64,000 bases of DNA, taken from Limnanthes douglasii subsp. nivea. Its lineage: Eukaryota > Streptophyta > Magnoliopsida > Brassicales > Limnanthaceae. The stretch is taken from NCBI GenBank assembly GCA_036936605.1, contig JAUPFV010000005.1, positions 157,667,195 to 157,731,194 of the forward strand, read 5' to 3'. The position numbers and the translations under genes are program-made. How positions within the stretch are numbered: position 1 is the stretch's first letter; the number at the start of each line of letters is the position of its first letter. Under the pieces are notes generated by a model. It was not told the origin of the DNA. It made no database searches and saw only the letters and a program-made list of their open reading frames with translations. Shown piece by piece: positions 20,931 to 34,209 of this stretch.

Positions 20931-23589
20931 TTAAGATATTTCCTATATATACTTAGCTCTTTCAGTTACAATATATGTATAGTTTTAAGGTTATGCACAA
21001 ATATTAAAAAAAGTAATAATTAATTTTTTTCTTTATAAAAAATAAAACGAAAAAAGTCTAATTTGTAGATGATTATAAATAATATTAAATTTTGCATTGA
21101 CAAGCAAAAATGATATGTATTGTTGGACAAAAAATATTTTCTAAAACGACATGTATTTTGGGACGGAAGGAATATTATTTATCTGTATAAAAGTACATAG
21201 AGAACAAAGGTCTAGGAAAGAGAAATGTTCAAAATTAGAGTTTAAGTTTGGGTGTAATCGGGTTAATTTATTAAATAGACGAATCTAGTTCAATTAGTAA
21301 TTTTGTGAAAAGTGTTAAATGATAATTTTGTAAAAATAAATAGTAAGTATTTAAAGTTATATGGTAAAAAGGTTAAAAGTAAAAATAAATATTAAAAAAT
21401 TAAATATAAGGACATTTCGAGTGTGAAATATAAAGTGATTTTATTTGTAATAAAACATTTAACTTTGGGTGTCACATGTCACTCTCTGGTTAATTGGCAC
21501 GTGGCAATGATCATATATACAACATTTGTAAACATAAGTGACCAATTTTGAGCACAAAGAAACTTCAATGACTGTTTCATAAAAAATGACCGACGCCGAT
21601 GACTCACCAGGGTTTTTAGCTATGGTTTGGATCGAAAACATAATAGAAGGCTAAGTTCACATAATTTGAAGAAGTGCCCACACACAGTTAAAATCTAAAA
21701 CTTTCAACACGTGTAACATTTCTGCCAACCACTTGCATTTTCACCCAAATGATAATTACATGCCCTCTAACTTAAAAAATATGATCCAAATGTCATACCT
21801 ACACAAAATATCCTTCCTAAAAAAATTCATCACAATATAAATTTATTAAAACATATAAACGAAGACCTCAATCGACAAACGCAGTTGAAGCTACTTATAT
21901 ACTTCTTTTTAACCCTTAACCTCAGTTTTCAACATGGAGTATAAGGGCTACTTAAGGAATTCCAGTAAAGAAATTAAATCCGAAAAAAAAATCAAATTTC
22001 TCAACATAAAATAAATTACAAGAGAAAATAATGGAAATGTATAGTCTTTTCCTCACAATTCGTTAAGGGCTAGGGGCTACACGAATACCTTCGAAACAAG
22101 TTTGGCCGAACCATGCCTCCAGCAATTCTTTATAAAGCAATGAAAACATTTAAAATGACATAGTAGTCATTATTTTATCCTTCACCAAGAACTAAAAGGC
22201 TACTCAACTATGACCGACAAAAAATTGAAGCATTCCGAAACTGTTTCAGATAAAAAGACAAAGTTTCAAACAAACAAGTAAGATCAAAAGTAATCTTCAC
22301 CAAACACCAAAATGCACCTCCATATCAATGACGTAGCCATAACTAGAATACTTTGGTGTCATGGACTCTTCATTGTTATTAAACTATGTAAGGGACATAG
22401 TGACAATCATAGAAGAACTTTTTTTATCCTTATAGAAAAAAAATTACAAAGTGATATATTGAATTCTGAAATCGTGTTTACAATGGCCATATATATATAT
22501 ATATGAATTTTAGTTCTGTTGTAATAATTGCATATTATTCTATTATATTGATTCTAATTAAACTTCCTTCTTATTAATTTGAGAATTCTTTTCAATTTAA
22601 AAAAATTATTCAGTTCGAGGGTCAAATATTGGCTGGACTTTAAAAGTAGGCTGAAAAAATATGGAAAATAAATAACAATAAATATGTTAATTACTACTTA
22701 CCAAAATTATAGCATTTATATATAAATAATATATGATTGTCTTTTATATAAATATATCTATTTATATTATTTATATTAAAAAATAAACTCTATATATATA
22801 TAAATGTATATTATTGTTTTTGAAATTAATATATCTATTTATCTCGCTATTGTGTAATAATTGGCGTTTAAAAAAAACCAAATTCTCAATTAAGTGTCGT
22901 TCACTACTATCTATAAAAATTAAATAGCTTTAAGTATTTATGACCAAATAAATCTGTTTTTGGTATAATAAAACAAAATATGAAATAGAGCGATTCCAGA
23001 ACCAAGTACAAATTGATCGGTTTATTCGATGCCCATTTAGTTGTTTTTCTAGCATTACCCATCTGCCATCCAATTACATAATTTATAAGAAAAAAACAAC
23101 GAGCTTTGAAATTGGTTTTAGGATCATGATCACGTTTTTAAATTCATAATTGAAATAAACACCATATATTATGAATGAAAACGTAGATTTTATCCGGAAT
23201 CAGACAAAGGAAAGATACACTGGAGCATCTTTTCTTTTCTTTCTCTCTCTCGTATTTATATTTTTTTTCTCCCTTCAATATTTTATCAGTTTTGTGTTTT
23301 GTAAGTATTTAAGAAGACTTCCTTCTATCCACGATTGGCCTACACTTTGTGACTAAAGAATTCTTTTATTAGGGTTGAGGAATTTAAAAACAAGGGAGGG
23401 TTGGAACATGGTTTGTATTACAAACTGGCAGCTCAGGCTGAGACGAAGCCTATTGGCTACGCCTCGTACCTCTGGCGAGGCACGTTACAACAGCTTTAGT
23501 GTGCGTTTACTCTATTTTACGTCCGAATACATAAAAAAAGAAAAAATCACGTAACATCAAAATACCTAATCTGATGATATCAAAACTAC
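20928..23589. other. AT-rich DNA without a recognisable gene
   Basis: Only short random frames on either strand. It contains small AT microsatellites (near 22485 and 22795) and a small GC-richer patch at 23400-23520 with the inverted pieces GCCTCG and CGAGGC. I recognise no coding sequence or element end. Confidence 0.6.
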
Positions 23590-25720
23590 CAATCTCACCA
23601 AAATCAATGCTTCCACCCACCAAAGGTTAATAACATGGACATCTTAAAGAACTTACCAATAAAAAAGAAAAGAAACAAGGAAATCACATCTAATTCTCTA
23701 AAATTCCAAAGAGATAAACAAGACAGTAGTTCCAGATAAATTTTTGATTAAAAGCTAAAGGTTGCCAAAGGAAAAAAGAAAGCAAAGAACAAGATCATAA
23801 AGGTTTTGCAATTCACATGAACAAGCACTTGAAGAGGAAGTTCAACTGATGGAAGTCAATCATCAAATGTACAAAAATATTCTATTGTAACTAAAAACAA
23901 TCTTACTAAAGCTAATGCTCTCCTTATCAAAGCACAAAGAATGGAAGAAACTTTTAAGATGCAGAAATGTTATGTTAACTGAGCTGTAGAGGATGATAAA
24001 AACACAAAGTTTTTTCACAACTATGCTAAAAGGGAAAAAAAAATGAACTGTTTCAATGGAATTAAAGCTGGAAGTATCTGGATTATAGATAAGCATTCCA
24101 TTGGCCTCTATACAGTTGAGTTCTTTAAAAATGCTCTCACTGATCTTCCTTATAGGAACAAGGTGGATGAAGAAAAAATCATGTTGGATCCTCTCTTCAA
24201 CAACATTCCTAGTCTCATTACTGTTGAAGACAACCAGATGCTTTTGAAGCTACCTAATGAAGATGAGATGTGGAATATTATCAGCAACTTAAATCCAGCT
24301 AGTGCCTCAGAGCAACCTTCTACCGAAAGGTGTTATTTACAAATTAGAAATTACTTTTAACAAATTCTTTTAGGGCTCAACAAGCTCTGAGAACAAGATT
24401 CACTGGTGCAAATGGAACTCAATCTACAAGTCTTACAATGAAGGAGGTTTGAATATAAGAAAATTAACTGATATTCTAGACTCTCTTTCTTATTTCTTTA
24501 TCTAAGCTAGGTTCCATGACTTGGAAAAGGCTGATCAAGATTAAAAGCTATGCTGAATCTCAAATTAGTTAGGGTTTGGAATTGGTTTGGTAGACTTTGG
24601 TTAGACAATTGGTCTAACAATCAACTTCTTCTTACCTTAGATGGCAAAAAAAACAATACTTGGTTTAAAGGTGAAAAGGTCAGTAACTACTGGTCTTCTG
24701 ATTGTTGGAATCTCAGTAGCTTGTATGATCTAATTCCTTCTAATGATCTTGATAGAATAAAAAATTATTTTATGGAACCTCACAAGGATGATATTATTAT
24801 CTTGAATCTATCAAAAAGTGGTATATTCAATCTTAAGGATACTTGGGAATCTATTAGGCTCAAGCATAGTGAATCTTCTCTTTTCAAAAAAATCTGGAAT
24901 CCTTTAACACCTAGAAAGTTTTCTTTTTTTATTGGAAAATCATTCACAAATATATCTCCATCGATACTATAATGCAAAAGAAAAACATTTCAATTGCATC
25001 TAAATGTCAATTCTGTAGAAATATTGAATCACATAACCATTTATTTGTATCTTGTGAGTTTGCTTGGTCTATCTGGTCTTATTATGCAGACATATTCAAC
25101 CTAAACATCTTCAAGTAAATGACAATTACTCATATGACTAAAGTTTTATTTTGGTCCACTAACAGGAACACTCAAGTGAGACAAATTATACCATCTATTG
25201 TATTGGGTATTATCTGTAAAGCTAGAAACTCTGTAAAGATAAAAGGTTATATCTTAACTCTGATGCTTTCTGTCATTATAATAAAGAATCAAGTGGTTCT
25301 ATAATTATAAGAGACAATAATGACAACCTAATCTATGGTGCTGGCTCACTTTATGGAAAGCTCAGCCCTCTTATGGCTGAGGCTAGAGCTATCCTTGATG
25401 GACTGCTCATTTGTAAAATTAATGGCTGGAATTAGGTGGATTTAGAAACTAACTCCCAGATACTTGTTAACTTACTTGGTAATGCTATTATTCCTTGGAC
25501 TCTTGATCATACTCTCAATTGTATCAGGAAGCTTATCCATCCTTCTATGACTTTAAAGCACATTTTTAGAGACCAGAACCAAGCAGCTGACTGGCTTGCG
25601 TGATGGACTCTGAAATGCAAGATGAAAATCGATATTAACATCAATCAAATCCCTATACGCTTAAAATATATTCTCATCTTAGAAATTCTTGGTCTTGGCT
25701 ATATATCAGACACCTAATCA
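23590..25720 (+). mobile_element. Degenerate LINE with a deleted RT core
   Basis: Pieces of a third LINE in sense order. Near 23970-24050, DDKNTKFFHNYAKR matches the linker before RT. Next is a short RT N-terminal piece (24043-24360, ending in LPNEDEMWNIISNLNP). At 24550-24972 is the zf-RVT-preceding region (WLDNW, NLSKSGIFNLKDTWESI, PLTPRKFSFFIGK), and at 25290-25700 an RNase H domain (SIIIRDNNDNLIYGAGS, LAEARAILDGL, DLETNSQILVNLL). The RT catalytic core is missing between 24360 and 24540, where two ends are joined. Stops and frame changes are frequent. It is dead and not part of the segmental duplication. Confidence 0.75.
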
Positions 25721-26879
25721 ATATTGCTTCCCAAATTCATATTATATAATCTCTTATTCTCTTAACAGTGCTTAATGGCTTTCAAGCATGAAATTTCCTA
25801 ACTAAAATTGCAGATTAATCTACTTTGAACAAGAAATCTTTCCTCAAGGTTGAATCAAAGTTATGTCTTCTTGAAGGTTGAAAGTATTGTCAAGTTTAAT
25901 GTTGTCTTCGTCACCTATTACTTTATAGAGGATCTGTTTTTATTTGAGTTCTTCATTGATTTTGCCGAGCTCCAGAAGATCAGTAGAGTTCTTCAGCTTT
26001 AGTGACATTAAGAATCTTATTGTTTTTAGAAGCTTGTAGTTTAAAATTAAAGTTTTTTTCAAATTTTGCGCCAAATCCAAAATTTGGCACCAATTGTAAA
26101 CTCTTTTAAATTTAATCAAATATTCCATTTTGATAAAAACAAAATGCTTCTACTGTTTTCCTTTTATTTTTTTTATAATTATAAAAAATGATAATATTAT
26201 AGAATTATAAAAAAATGAGGACATCATAGAATCATCTAATGAGGAACACAAGACTAAGAAGCACATGTATTTTTATTAGAAGAAGAAGGTAGAGGAAGAG
26301 TTGTTTATTTTGTTTGAGGTTATGAGGCTATATAACTTCTTATATGCTTTCTAATAAGTTTAATTCATTAGGAACCACCCACCACTTAGTAATGATCTAC
26401 TACGTTGATCACTGGTATGAGCGGAATCTCGGTAAAAAAATAGTCTGCATTTTCAAAAGGCTCTCTTTTGTTTTTGGGTTCGAAGTTGGAATAATAATTT
26501 TTAGTCTAAATGAAAAAATAAAAATATAACGACACAATTTTATTTTAATTTATTTAAAATTGGATAAATTTAGCTTCTCATTTATGCATTTTATTTAAGT
26601 TTTGTTGAAATATTCGACGATGTCTCTTACCATGTTTAAAATTCGAATCAGTGTTTTGAGGCGGTAGGTTCCAAGTTTAACTTGATAATAATTTTTTTTT
26701 CAAATATATAACAAAGATGATGAAAGATAATCAAGAAAAAATATAATTATGAATATATTGATTCTTGAAATCTCAAAACATGATCAGTCTTTTCATCAAC
26801 AATTTCAACATTTAACTATACACATTATATGTCATTCTCTCTCTCCACATCTATTATATTCGTTGCACATTTGAACATG
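25721..26879. other. AT-rich DNA without a recognisable gene
   Basis: No coding sequence recognised. A small inverted repeat (CAAATTTTGCGCC / GGCACCAATTTG-like) lies near 26058-26098. Confidence 0.55.
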
Positions 26880-27330
26880 TTGTCGTGTCCTAAATGTTAG
26901 TATACCTTTTTTTAATAACTTACGACGTAGTGACACTTAAACGTCTTGTCGTGTCCTAAATGTTAGTCAAATGTTTTTAATAACTTACAACGTAGTGACA
27001 CGTGTTATTCCATCATAATCGTTCAAATGTTCTCATCACGTACTCGTCCAATACAATTTTTATGATCTTTGTCTCGTATTTCTTTATGACCCTTGTCCGG
27101 TAACTTCTTTACGACTTTCTTCTCGTAATTCTCTATGACCCTCGTCTGGTATCCTCTTTATGGCTCTCATTTTGTACTTCTTTAATGACCATCGTTGTGT
27201 GCTTCTATTTATCATCGTCGTCTTATTCCACTCAATAACCCTCGTCATAAAGCCTTTTTCTATTTAAGATCTCCACCTTACATATTTTTGTATGACGTTC
27301 GTCTTGTATCCTCGTCTTATTCCACTTAAC
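26880..27330. repeat. Two adjacent minisatellites
   Basis: 26883-27005 holds two copies of a unit of about 60 bp containing GTCGTGTCCTAAATGTTAGT and ACGTAGTGACAC. 27058-27330 holds eight or more imperfect units of about 33 bp with the core TTTATGACCCTCGTC.GGTA, progressively degraded. No gene overlaps them. Confidence 0.75.
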
Positions 27331-28430
27331 AACAACCTAATTTAATCATTTTAAACAAAGAAATAATATAACTTACATGAATAAAACACAAAGCAAAACT
27401 TAGAAGACGAAGCAAAAAATTTCATTAGAGTTTCAACAAATTCTTGTAAGAAGACTAAGGTTAAAAAATATCAAGTCAATTTTAAAAAACGTTCTAAAAC
27501 TTGAAAAAAAACTTATAATCAAGTCAATTTTAAAGAGAATCGGAGTGTTGAAAGAACAAACATAAAAAATGTATAAGACATTAGAGAGGAACTGATATTT
27601 ATAGTAGATTATGTTGTCTAAATAGATTTTGATAAGTTATATCCTTAAATACTCATTAATGATATTTATAGTGGGTTTCCTATAGTAACTTATTATTTAA
27701 AATAATATATTAAATTATATACTGTCAATAATTTTCATTTAAAATTTTTAAATACAAACAATCAAATAATTATAAAAATGATATATATATCCAAAATTTT
27801 AAGAGCTTAAAAAATAAATTAAACTATGTAAGCAAACAATCATCCGAAATATTCAACATTCATTACCCTTAATTTTATTATTCGATACGGAACAAGCAAA
27901 ATGAATGGGTGATCAGATTATATTAGTCAAATACTTATTTATCCTCTTCATTTTCGAAAAAAACCATAAAGGTTTTATTACAAAATTTTAATTTTTATAA
28001 AGTCCGCTAGACAAACTTATTATGGATAAAGATCCAAAATATTTGACTAATTTTCTTCTAAAATTATATAAATAAATATTTGAAAACATAAACTAAATCC
28101 GTAAAAGTGTCTCTCTGCATCGACCCTCTCCTTATTGACTCTTTGTTTTTAGAGTTTCAACCACCATAATTCAAGTCGTTCATTAAGTTTACGATCAAAG
28201 CTTCCAAGTAATTCAAATAAAATCTATGCTAAAAAGAGTAAGAAATTCTAGTTCAGATCATCTTCTTTTTCAAAAATATAGTTTAATTTTACAGTTTTTG
28301 ATAAAACTAGGGTTTCATTGTAAGTTTTTTTTTATTTTTTCAGTTACTATAGTCATCATCTTCTTTATCTATATCAGTTTTGGGTGATTTACTATAGTTG
28401 AGTTATTCTTCTTCTTCTTCTTCTTCTTCA
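27331..28430. other. AT-rich DNA without a recognisable gene
   Basis: Only short chance frames. A pyrimidine-rich run and a (TTC)8 microsatellite (28408-28431) lie directly before the Ulp1-like pseudogene. Confidence 0.55.
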
Positions 28431-28432
28431 GA

Positions 28433-31400
28433 AGATGAGCATGTTATATTTACTATTGCTGTACAAAAACAAGATCCATCTCCACCACAAGAAAACTCTG
28501 ATGTTAGTGTCGAAAATAAAGACACTACATCTAATATTTGTTGTGGAACGATACTATCCTAAGGGTACTATTGATGTTGTTATAGAAGACGAGCATGGGT
28601 TTTTTACTATTTTTGTACAAAAACAAGATCCACCTCCCCCACAAGAAAACTCTGATGATAGTGTCGAAAACAAAGACACTACATCGAACGTTGTCATGGA
28701 AGGAGAATATCCTAAGGCTACTGTTGTTGTTGAAGAACTGGTTGTTCATACTCATGTTGATATTAAAAAAAACTCATACTATTGTTGATGTTGGTGTTAA
28801 AAACTAAGATGTTCCCCCTAATGCTGTTGTGGAAGCACATGATCCTCATGTTACCATTGTGATCAAAGAGCAAGATCCTAATATTTTCGTTGTCAAAGAA
28901 GATGATTCTAGTGTTATGGGGAAAACAAGAAGGTTTCTAATGCAATAGAAGTGATACAAAATGTTGTTCAAGTATATGTTATCGTGGACAAAAAAGTTAT
29001 CTAGATAACTCAAAATTTTCAAAAATACTTCTAAAAAACCTATGTATTTGGACATGTATTTGATTGTGTATGATCTTCTTTTTTGCTTAAATATTGTCAT
29101 ATTATAATAATTTTATTTATTTAATATCTTATATTTCATAATTGTCTGGTTTAGCATAATATATTATTTCTTATTTATCAGACTTGCATTGGTTTCACAT
29201 CTATCACAGTTCCTAATGGTTTAGCATCTATCATAGTTAATATGGTTTCGCAACTATCATATTTACCCTTGTTTCAGATCTAATGTAGAATTTTTTTTTG
29301 TAAAGGATCATGTCGTTGAAGTCTAAGAAATCAAAATGCCAACAATCAGCGACTTAGATCCAACTTGTAAGAAGGAAATTATCAATATTGAAAATGATTT
29401 ACACAAGAAACAAGCAAGTGAATTATCTTTTCTCTCATTTATAATCTTTATATCTAATCTATTGTCTTTTATCTCAACTCTAATATATTCTCACACATGT
29501 AACTGTCTCTCATTCATCTGATTTTTCATAATATGGTTTAACATCTATCATAGTTCCCCTGGTTTACTATAATATCATTTCTCGTCTATCATCGTTGTCA
29601 TGGTTTAGCAGCTATCATATTTGCCCTGGTTTAGCATAATATATCGTTTCTTATCTATCATAGTTGCATGGATTTCACATCCATCATAGTTGTATTGGTT
29701 TTGTATAATATATTGTTTCTCGTCTATCATAGTTGCGCTGGTTTTACATTTATCACACTTTACAAAGTTTCACTGGTTTCGCATCTTACACAGTTTCCTA
29801 TAGTGTTTCCTGGTAATTTAGCCTAATATGCTGGTTTTTGCATTTTTGCATAAAGAGTTGGATGAAGGCCCATCATTTGAACCATATTTGAATCTTACTA
29901 AATATCAACTCCCTGATAAACTCCCTGGAATAGAAATTATCAAAACAATAGTGTCCATTTACAAATAAAGCAATGGAAGAAATTGACATAGAGAAATAGT
30001 ACGTATTAGAAATGATTTAAAAAAGAGAAAAACATGAAGATCTAACATTATGGTGAGTTTCAGATATAACAGGATTTAATATTTTTGTTAGTAATATGAT
30101 GAAGATATTAAGTGAAGATGAGATCGATTCTAAGGTAAAAGTTAAATTTACATTTATTTTATTTTTTCTCATTACACAAATAAACTAACCCTTAGCTTCA
30201 AATTCTGATAACATATAGGTAATAGACGGTTATATGTATATCTACCTTAAACCATACAATTTTCAAATACCAGTTGTTATTTTTATAGGAAAATTTATTC
30301 AAGTAAGATTCATATCTGGAAGCATAATGGTAAAAATCATATACTCTTACAACACATGTATTAATTAAAAAAAAAGTTTATAAATATTATTACTTCAAAG
30401 TAGCACTCGCTAAACCAAAATATGGATGTAACACAATATGCTGACGATAAGCTACAAGGCCTCCAAGAATCTTACATATTCGTTCCACTTCTAACACAAG
30501 CACACCGAGGGGAAATTTCCAATTGGACATTACTGGTAATAGATATCGGAAATAGAGCAACGATAAATCTAGAACCTATTGCCAAGACATTCAAATCCAA
30601 CAAAAAGAAGTGCATAAATATTGGTAAGTGTCTCTCATCTAATATACTTTTCTCCCATATATATATATATATTTCTCATGTAATTTATTTGTATGACTAT
30701 TAACTTACAGATTCAATACCTCCAAAGCAAAAATAGTTTACCAACAAAATCAAACATAAATATAGTATGTCCAATAAAAATTCTTAAAATAAAGGAACAG
30801 TTGATTGTGGGTAATAGTCTGCGATTACTTTGAACTTAGCCTTACTAAACCTCGTGACATTGCATGAACAAGAAGATAAAAAATATTTTACATGTTTCTT
30901 AATGAAGATAACATTAACAGATTTTGGGACGATTATTTATGATGTTTGCTGTAATGTTTTTTGTAATATTTCTTGTAATGTTTGTTATAGTGTTTCTTCA
31001 CAATCAATATAATTTATTACAATATTGAATTATTTTACAAGCGTATCACATCTATCACTATGTATCTATATGTAGTATGATATCTTATATATATATATAT
31101 AAATGCATTGGTTTCATATCTATTGTATTTTTTTGTTGGCTTGGTTTCGCATTTATCAAATATATAAATGCAAAGTTCACACCTATCGTTACTTTTATTG
31201 GTCTGGTTTTGCATCTATCGTTATTTTTGTATGCATGGTTCTACATCTATCTGGTCTATCAATATTTTTATTAGCTAGTTTTTGCATCATCAGGTCTAAT
31301 TATTTTTCTTCAAGGAGTTAATATTTAGGAAATTTCTCTGTTTTTTGTAATTACCATCCTCCTATCTATTTTGTTAAATTAAAATTTTAACTAGTGTTTA

Positions 31401-31938
31401 TAATTTGATTTATGATTTACTTATATTATTAGACGAAAGTAGATATAACTCATGATAATGCTCAAAAAAATAATTAGTCAATGTCCACGCTGCTAAACTT
31501 TTTAACTATCTATTTCGTTATTTCAGGCTTTCATACATAAAAAATGTTATTTTGAAAAATGGCACGTATAATTAATTATATTTCAAATGATGAGTTCATG
31601 TATGGTGATTTGTCCCCACTCCATTTGCTCCGGAAAGAAGGGAAAATTGGAAGCTAACAACGATAGAAGAATTTTCTTTATCTTCTTTTTTTATGATATT
31701 ACTTCTTTTGCTCATGAACATTATTTTCTTGAACGTTTCAAACTTTCTCAAGATGAGGAGGATTAAAATGAGGATCATGTTTCTGTCCATTAAAAAGAAA
31801 GATGGAACATACTATATTTGAAGAAGAGGAAGATGCTAAAGAGCTGGAGGAAGAAGAGTCTGAATAAAAAGAATATGGAGAAGAAGAAGAAGATTATGAC
31901 CAAGAAGACTCTGAAGACTCTGAAGAAGAGTCTGACTA
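28433..31938 (+). pseudogene. Ulp1-like (C48) cysteine protease gene, broken, MULE-type
   Basis: A multi-exon gene in decayed form. The first part (28433-28800) encodes a repetitive Pro/Glu-rich region (a 154-bp repeat with VQKQDPPPPQENSD). Short exon-like pieces follow: ISDLDPTCKKEIINIEND near 29344 and ELDEGPSFEPYLNL near 29860. The peptidase C48 domain is spread over 30100-30870: LSEDEIDSK, then VIDGYMYIYLKP, YIFVPLL and NWTLLVID (Asn where the catalytic His of HW is expected), and VDCG..VCDYFEL with the catalytic Cys (DCG at 30803-30811) next to a frameshift. An acidic tail with one stop lies at 31801-31938. Such proteases remove SUMO-like modifiers; MULEs of the KAONASHI type carry them. 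Stops, frameshifts and the missing His make it inactive. Confidence 0.7.
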
Positions 31939-32300
31939 AAAGCTAAATTTATTTTGTTATAATATGTTTCACATACATCAGACCAATGTATTTGGTTATA
32001 ACCTCGTTTTGCGTATATCAAACTCATGTTTATTGGTTATAACATGTTTTTCATCTAGCATGTATCACAAAGGTTATGCATCTATCATGTATCATACCAA
32101 ATTTCTTATCTTTCATTATCCATCTATCATTTTAGTTATACTGTCACGTTGCGCATCTATCATATTAATTATGTAAGGTTTCACATCTATCATTTTACTT
32201 ATACCGTCAGGTTGCGCATCTATCATATTAATTATGTAAGTTTTCGCATCTATCATATTTTATCCATGCATAGTTTCGCAGTTTTATATCTAACATAAGA
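29150..32300. repeat. Dispersed minisatellite, core GGTTTCGCATCTATCAT
   Basis: At least 20 degenerate units of about 26-33 bp, core (T)GGTTT(C/A)(G/A)CATCTATCATAGTT, fill the gaps between exon-like pieces: 29150-29290, 29530-29830, 31040-31290 and 31965-32300. Related units (GCACCTAACATTATAG, GCATGTATCAATACAT) continue at 33490-33740. They look like expanded intron and spacer sequence of the Ulp1/MURA MULE. Confidence 0.75.
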
Positions 32301-32304
32301 AAAA

Positions 32305-33480
32305 TTACATGTTTTGCAATATAAAAACCGCACGTAACAAAACCTCACGATCATTGCCATCTTTAGCTATGGCAGATAGCAAAACCCATTTATATATCCC
32401 CGTTAAAAAAATTTCATCAATAAATAAAATTGGACGACAAGAATTGAAACCATGGAGACAAGAATTGAAACCATGGAGACAAGAACTGAATGCTACAAAA
32501 TAATGCTTGAACACATTGATTTCTAAAATATACTCCAGTATATAATCACTGTTGCTATTAATAATCTTCTATGATTTGAAATAAGTCTTAAGTAGTTTAA
32601 AGGAAGTAGAACTATCTCTATATATAACCATCTTAGCTTTCTCCAAAGTAAGCCACGAAACATAGAAAAATATATAAACCGTAGTTATTTTTTAAAAATG
32701 ATTTCACACTTGTAGCTGAAACATCAAAATTCCTCCTAACAATATATCATTTGCAATCAAATAAAAAAACAAATGATTTCTATTTTCTTTGAAAAAACTA
32801 GTCCCACAAGTATGAGGTTTGTCATACTTTTTAATAATAACAAAACAAATTGACTTATTTTTTTAGCATAAAGTCTTCAAAGACAACCTTTTGAGTATTT
32901 TATCGTGCAATAAACAATTACTTTTTGTTTATTATTATGTAGATATTTGAAAGTAAAACCTTATTGTAAAGCCAACCTACTAATCGCTAATTTTGTATAT
33001 ATTGCACCCTCTTCAAAAACTTATCCAACTCCACTAATTTCATTAACCCAACCAACAATAGAAAGTAGTTTTTTCTTGTGAACAATAATATTGACACCAG
33101 AACTTTGACTAGTTTCTCCACAAATAAAATCTTCATTTGAAGCTTCAAAAAAAATATGAGCAGTTTCTCTAACATTATCGCCAACAACAACATCACCTTC
33201 AACATTAATAGTAATACTTGGAACAACCAAAGTATCAATAACTTATGCCAAAGCAACTAAATCACCATCACAACCTAAGATAAAGTTTTCAAGGTCACCG
33301 CAACAGTATCTTAATCTGAATTTACTCCGAACCAATGAATCATATCTATTTAAAACAAAATTAATAATATCTTCAAAATCATAAAAAAGACAAAGATCAC
33401 AGATTCCATGTTTGCCATTTAGTTTAAAAATACACAGTCAACTTCTAGACATTGTGTACCTGTATTCGACAATTCCAAAA
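32305..33480 (-). pseudogene. MURA-type MULE transposase fragment
   Basis: Minus strand. The upstream piece (33230-33021) reads VVPSITINVEGDVVV and ICGETSQSSG, like the N-terminal region of MURA proteins. HTCGTSFFKENRNH near 32810 matches the zinc-binding region before the catalytic domain. 32440-32310 gives PILFIDEIFLTGIYKWVLLSAIAKDGN, the conserved 'P.I.IDG.FLKG.YKG.LL.A.A.DGN' strand with the first catalytic Asp. The rest of the transposase is missing where minisatellite begins. A 21-bp tandem repeat (near 32440-32495) disrupts the frame. With the convergent Ulp1-like gene it suggests a KAONASHI-like MULE. Confidence 0.7.
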
Positions 33481-33489
33481 ACTAAAAAT

Positions 33490-34200
33490 ACTAAACAATT
33501 CACACCTATCATAACAGAAAATGCACAAGTTTTGCACCTAACATTATAGAAAATGCATAGGTTTTGCACCTAACATTATAGAAAATAATAAGTTTCGCAT
33601 GTATCAATACATAAAATACACATTCGCAACTAGTAAAAATAATAGGTTGTGCAATTATCGTTACAGAAAAATGCACATGTTTTGCAACTTATAGTACATA
33701 AATTAAACAAGTTTGGCATCTAGCAAGACTTTATCTTTTTCGTACCAGTCGTCTTCTTCGTTTACACTGTAACAACTTTCTCAACCATGTTTTCCATAAA
33801 AAACTAAAAAAATACACTAAAAAAGACTAAAACTTAAAACAATACAACATTTCGACTACAAAATCAAAGTAAAATAGATGAAATACCAACAATCACAAAT
33901 AACACAGAGACAAAAGCTCAATAACAAATCTGCAAAAAAATTGAGTAACATGAAACAAAAATAAAAAGTAAAACATTAAAATCAAATAAATACACAATAA
34001 AAAAAAGACAAAGAATTGAAAGGAAACTGAATCGCACATGATATACTACTATAGATCATAAATCCTAAGAAGAGAAAGAAAAATAAAAAAAGTTCAAATA
34101 AAAAATATAAAAAAATCGGAGAGTTAAATAAGTCTTTTTTAAAAATATATAAAAATATAGATATTATATCAGACTCTTAAATTATCTTAATTATTTACTG
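33490..34200. other. AT-rich DNA with decayed minisatellite units
   Basis: Holds the last GCACCTAACATTATAG-type units to about 33740, then AT-rich sequence. No MULE terminal repeat could be recognised here or near 28000. Confidence 0.5.
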
Positions 34201-34209
34201 TGAGTTCTT

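Noticed and set aside
23400..23520. Small GC-richer patch with GCCTCG repeats
   Set aside because: Too short, no element ends, no coding motif; not enough to call a feature beyond mention.
26880..27330. CRISPR-like direct repeats
   Set aside because: Units are contiguous and degenerate with no unique spacers, and the DNA is a plant nuclear genome; these are minisatellites.
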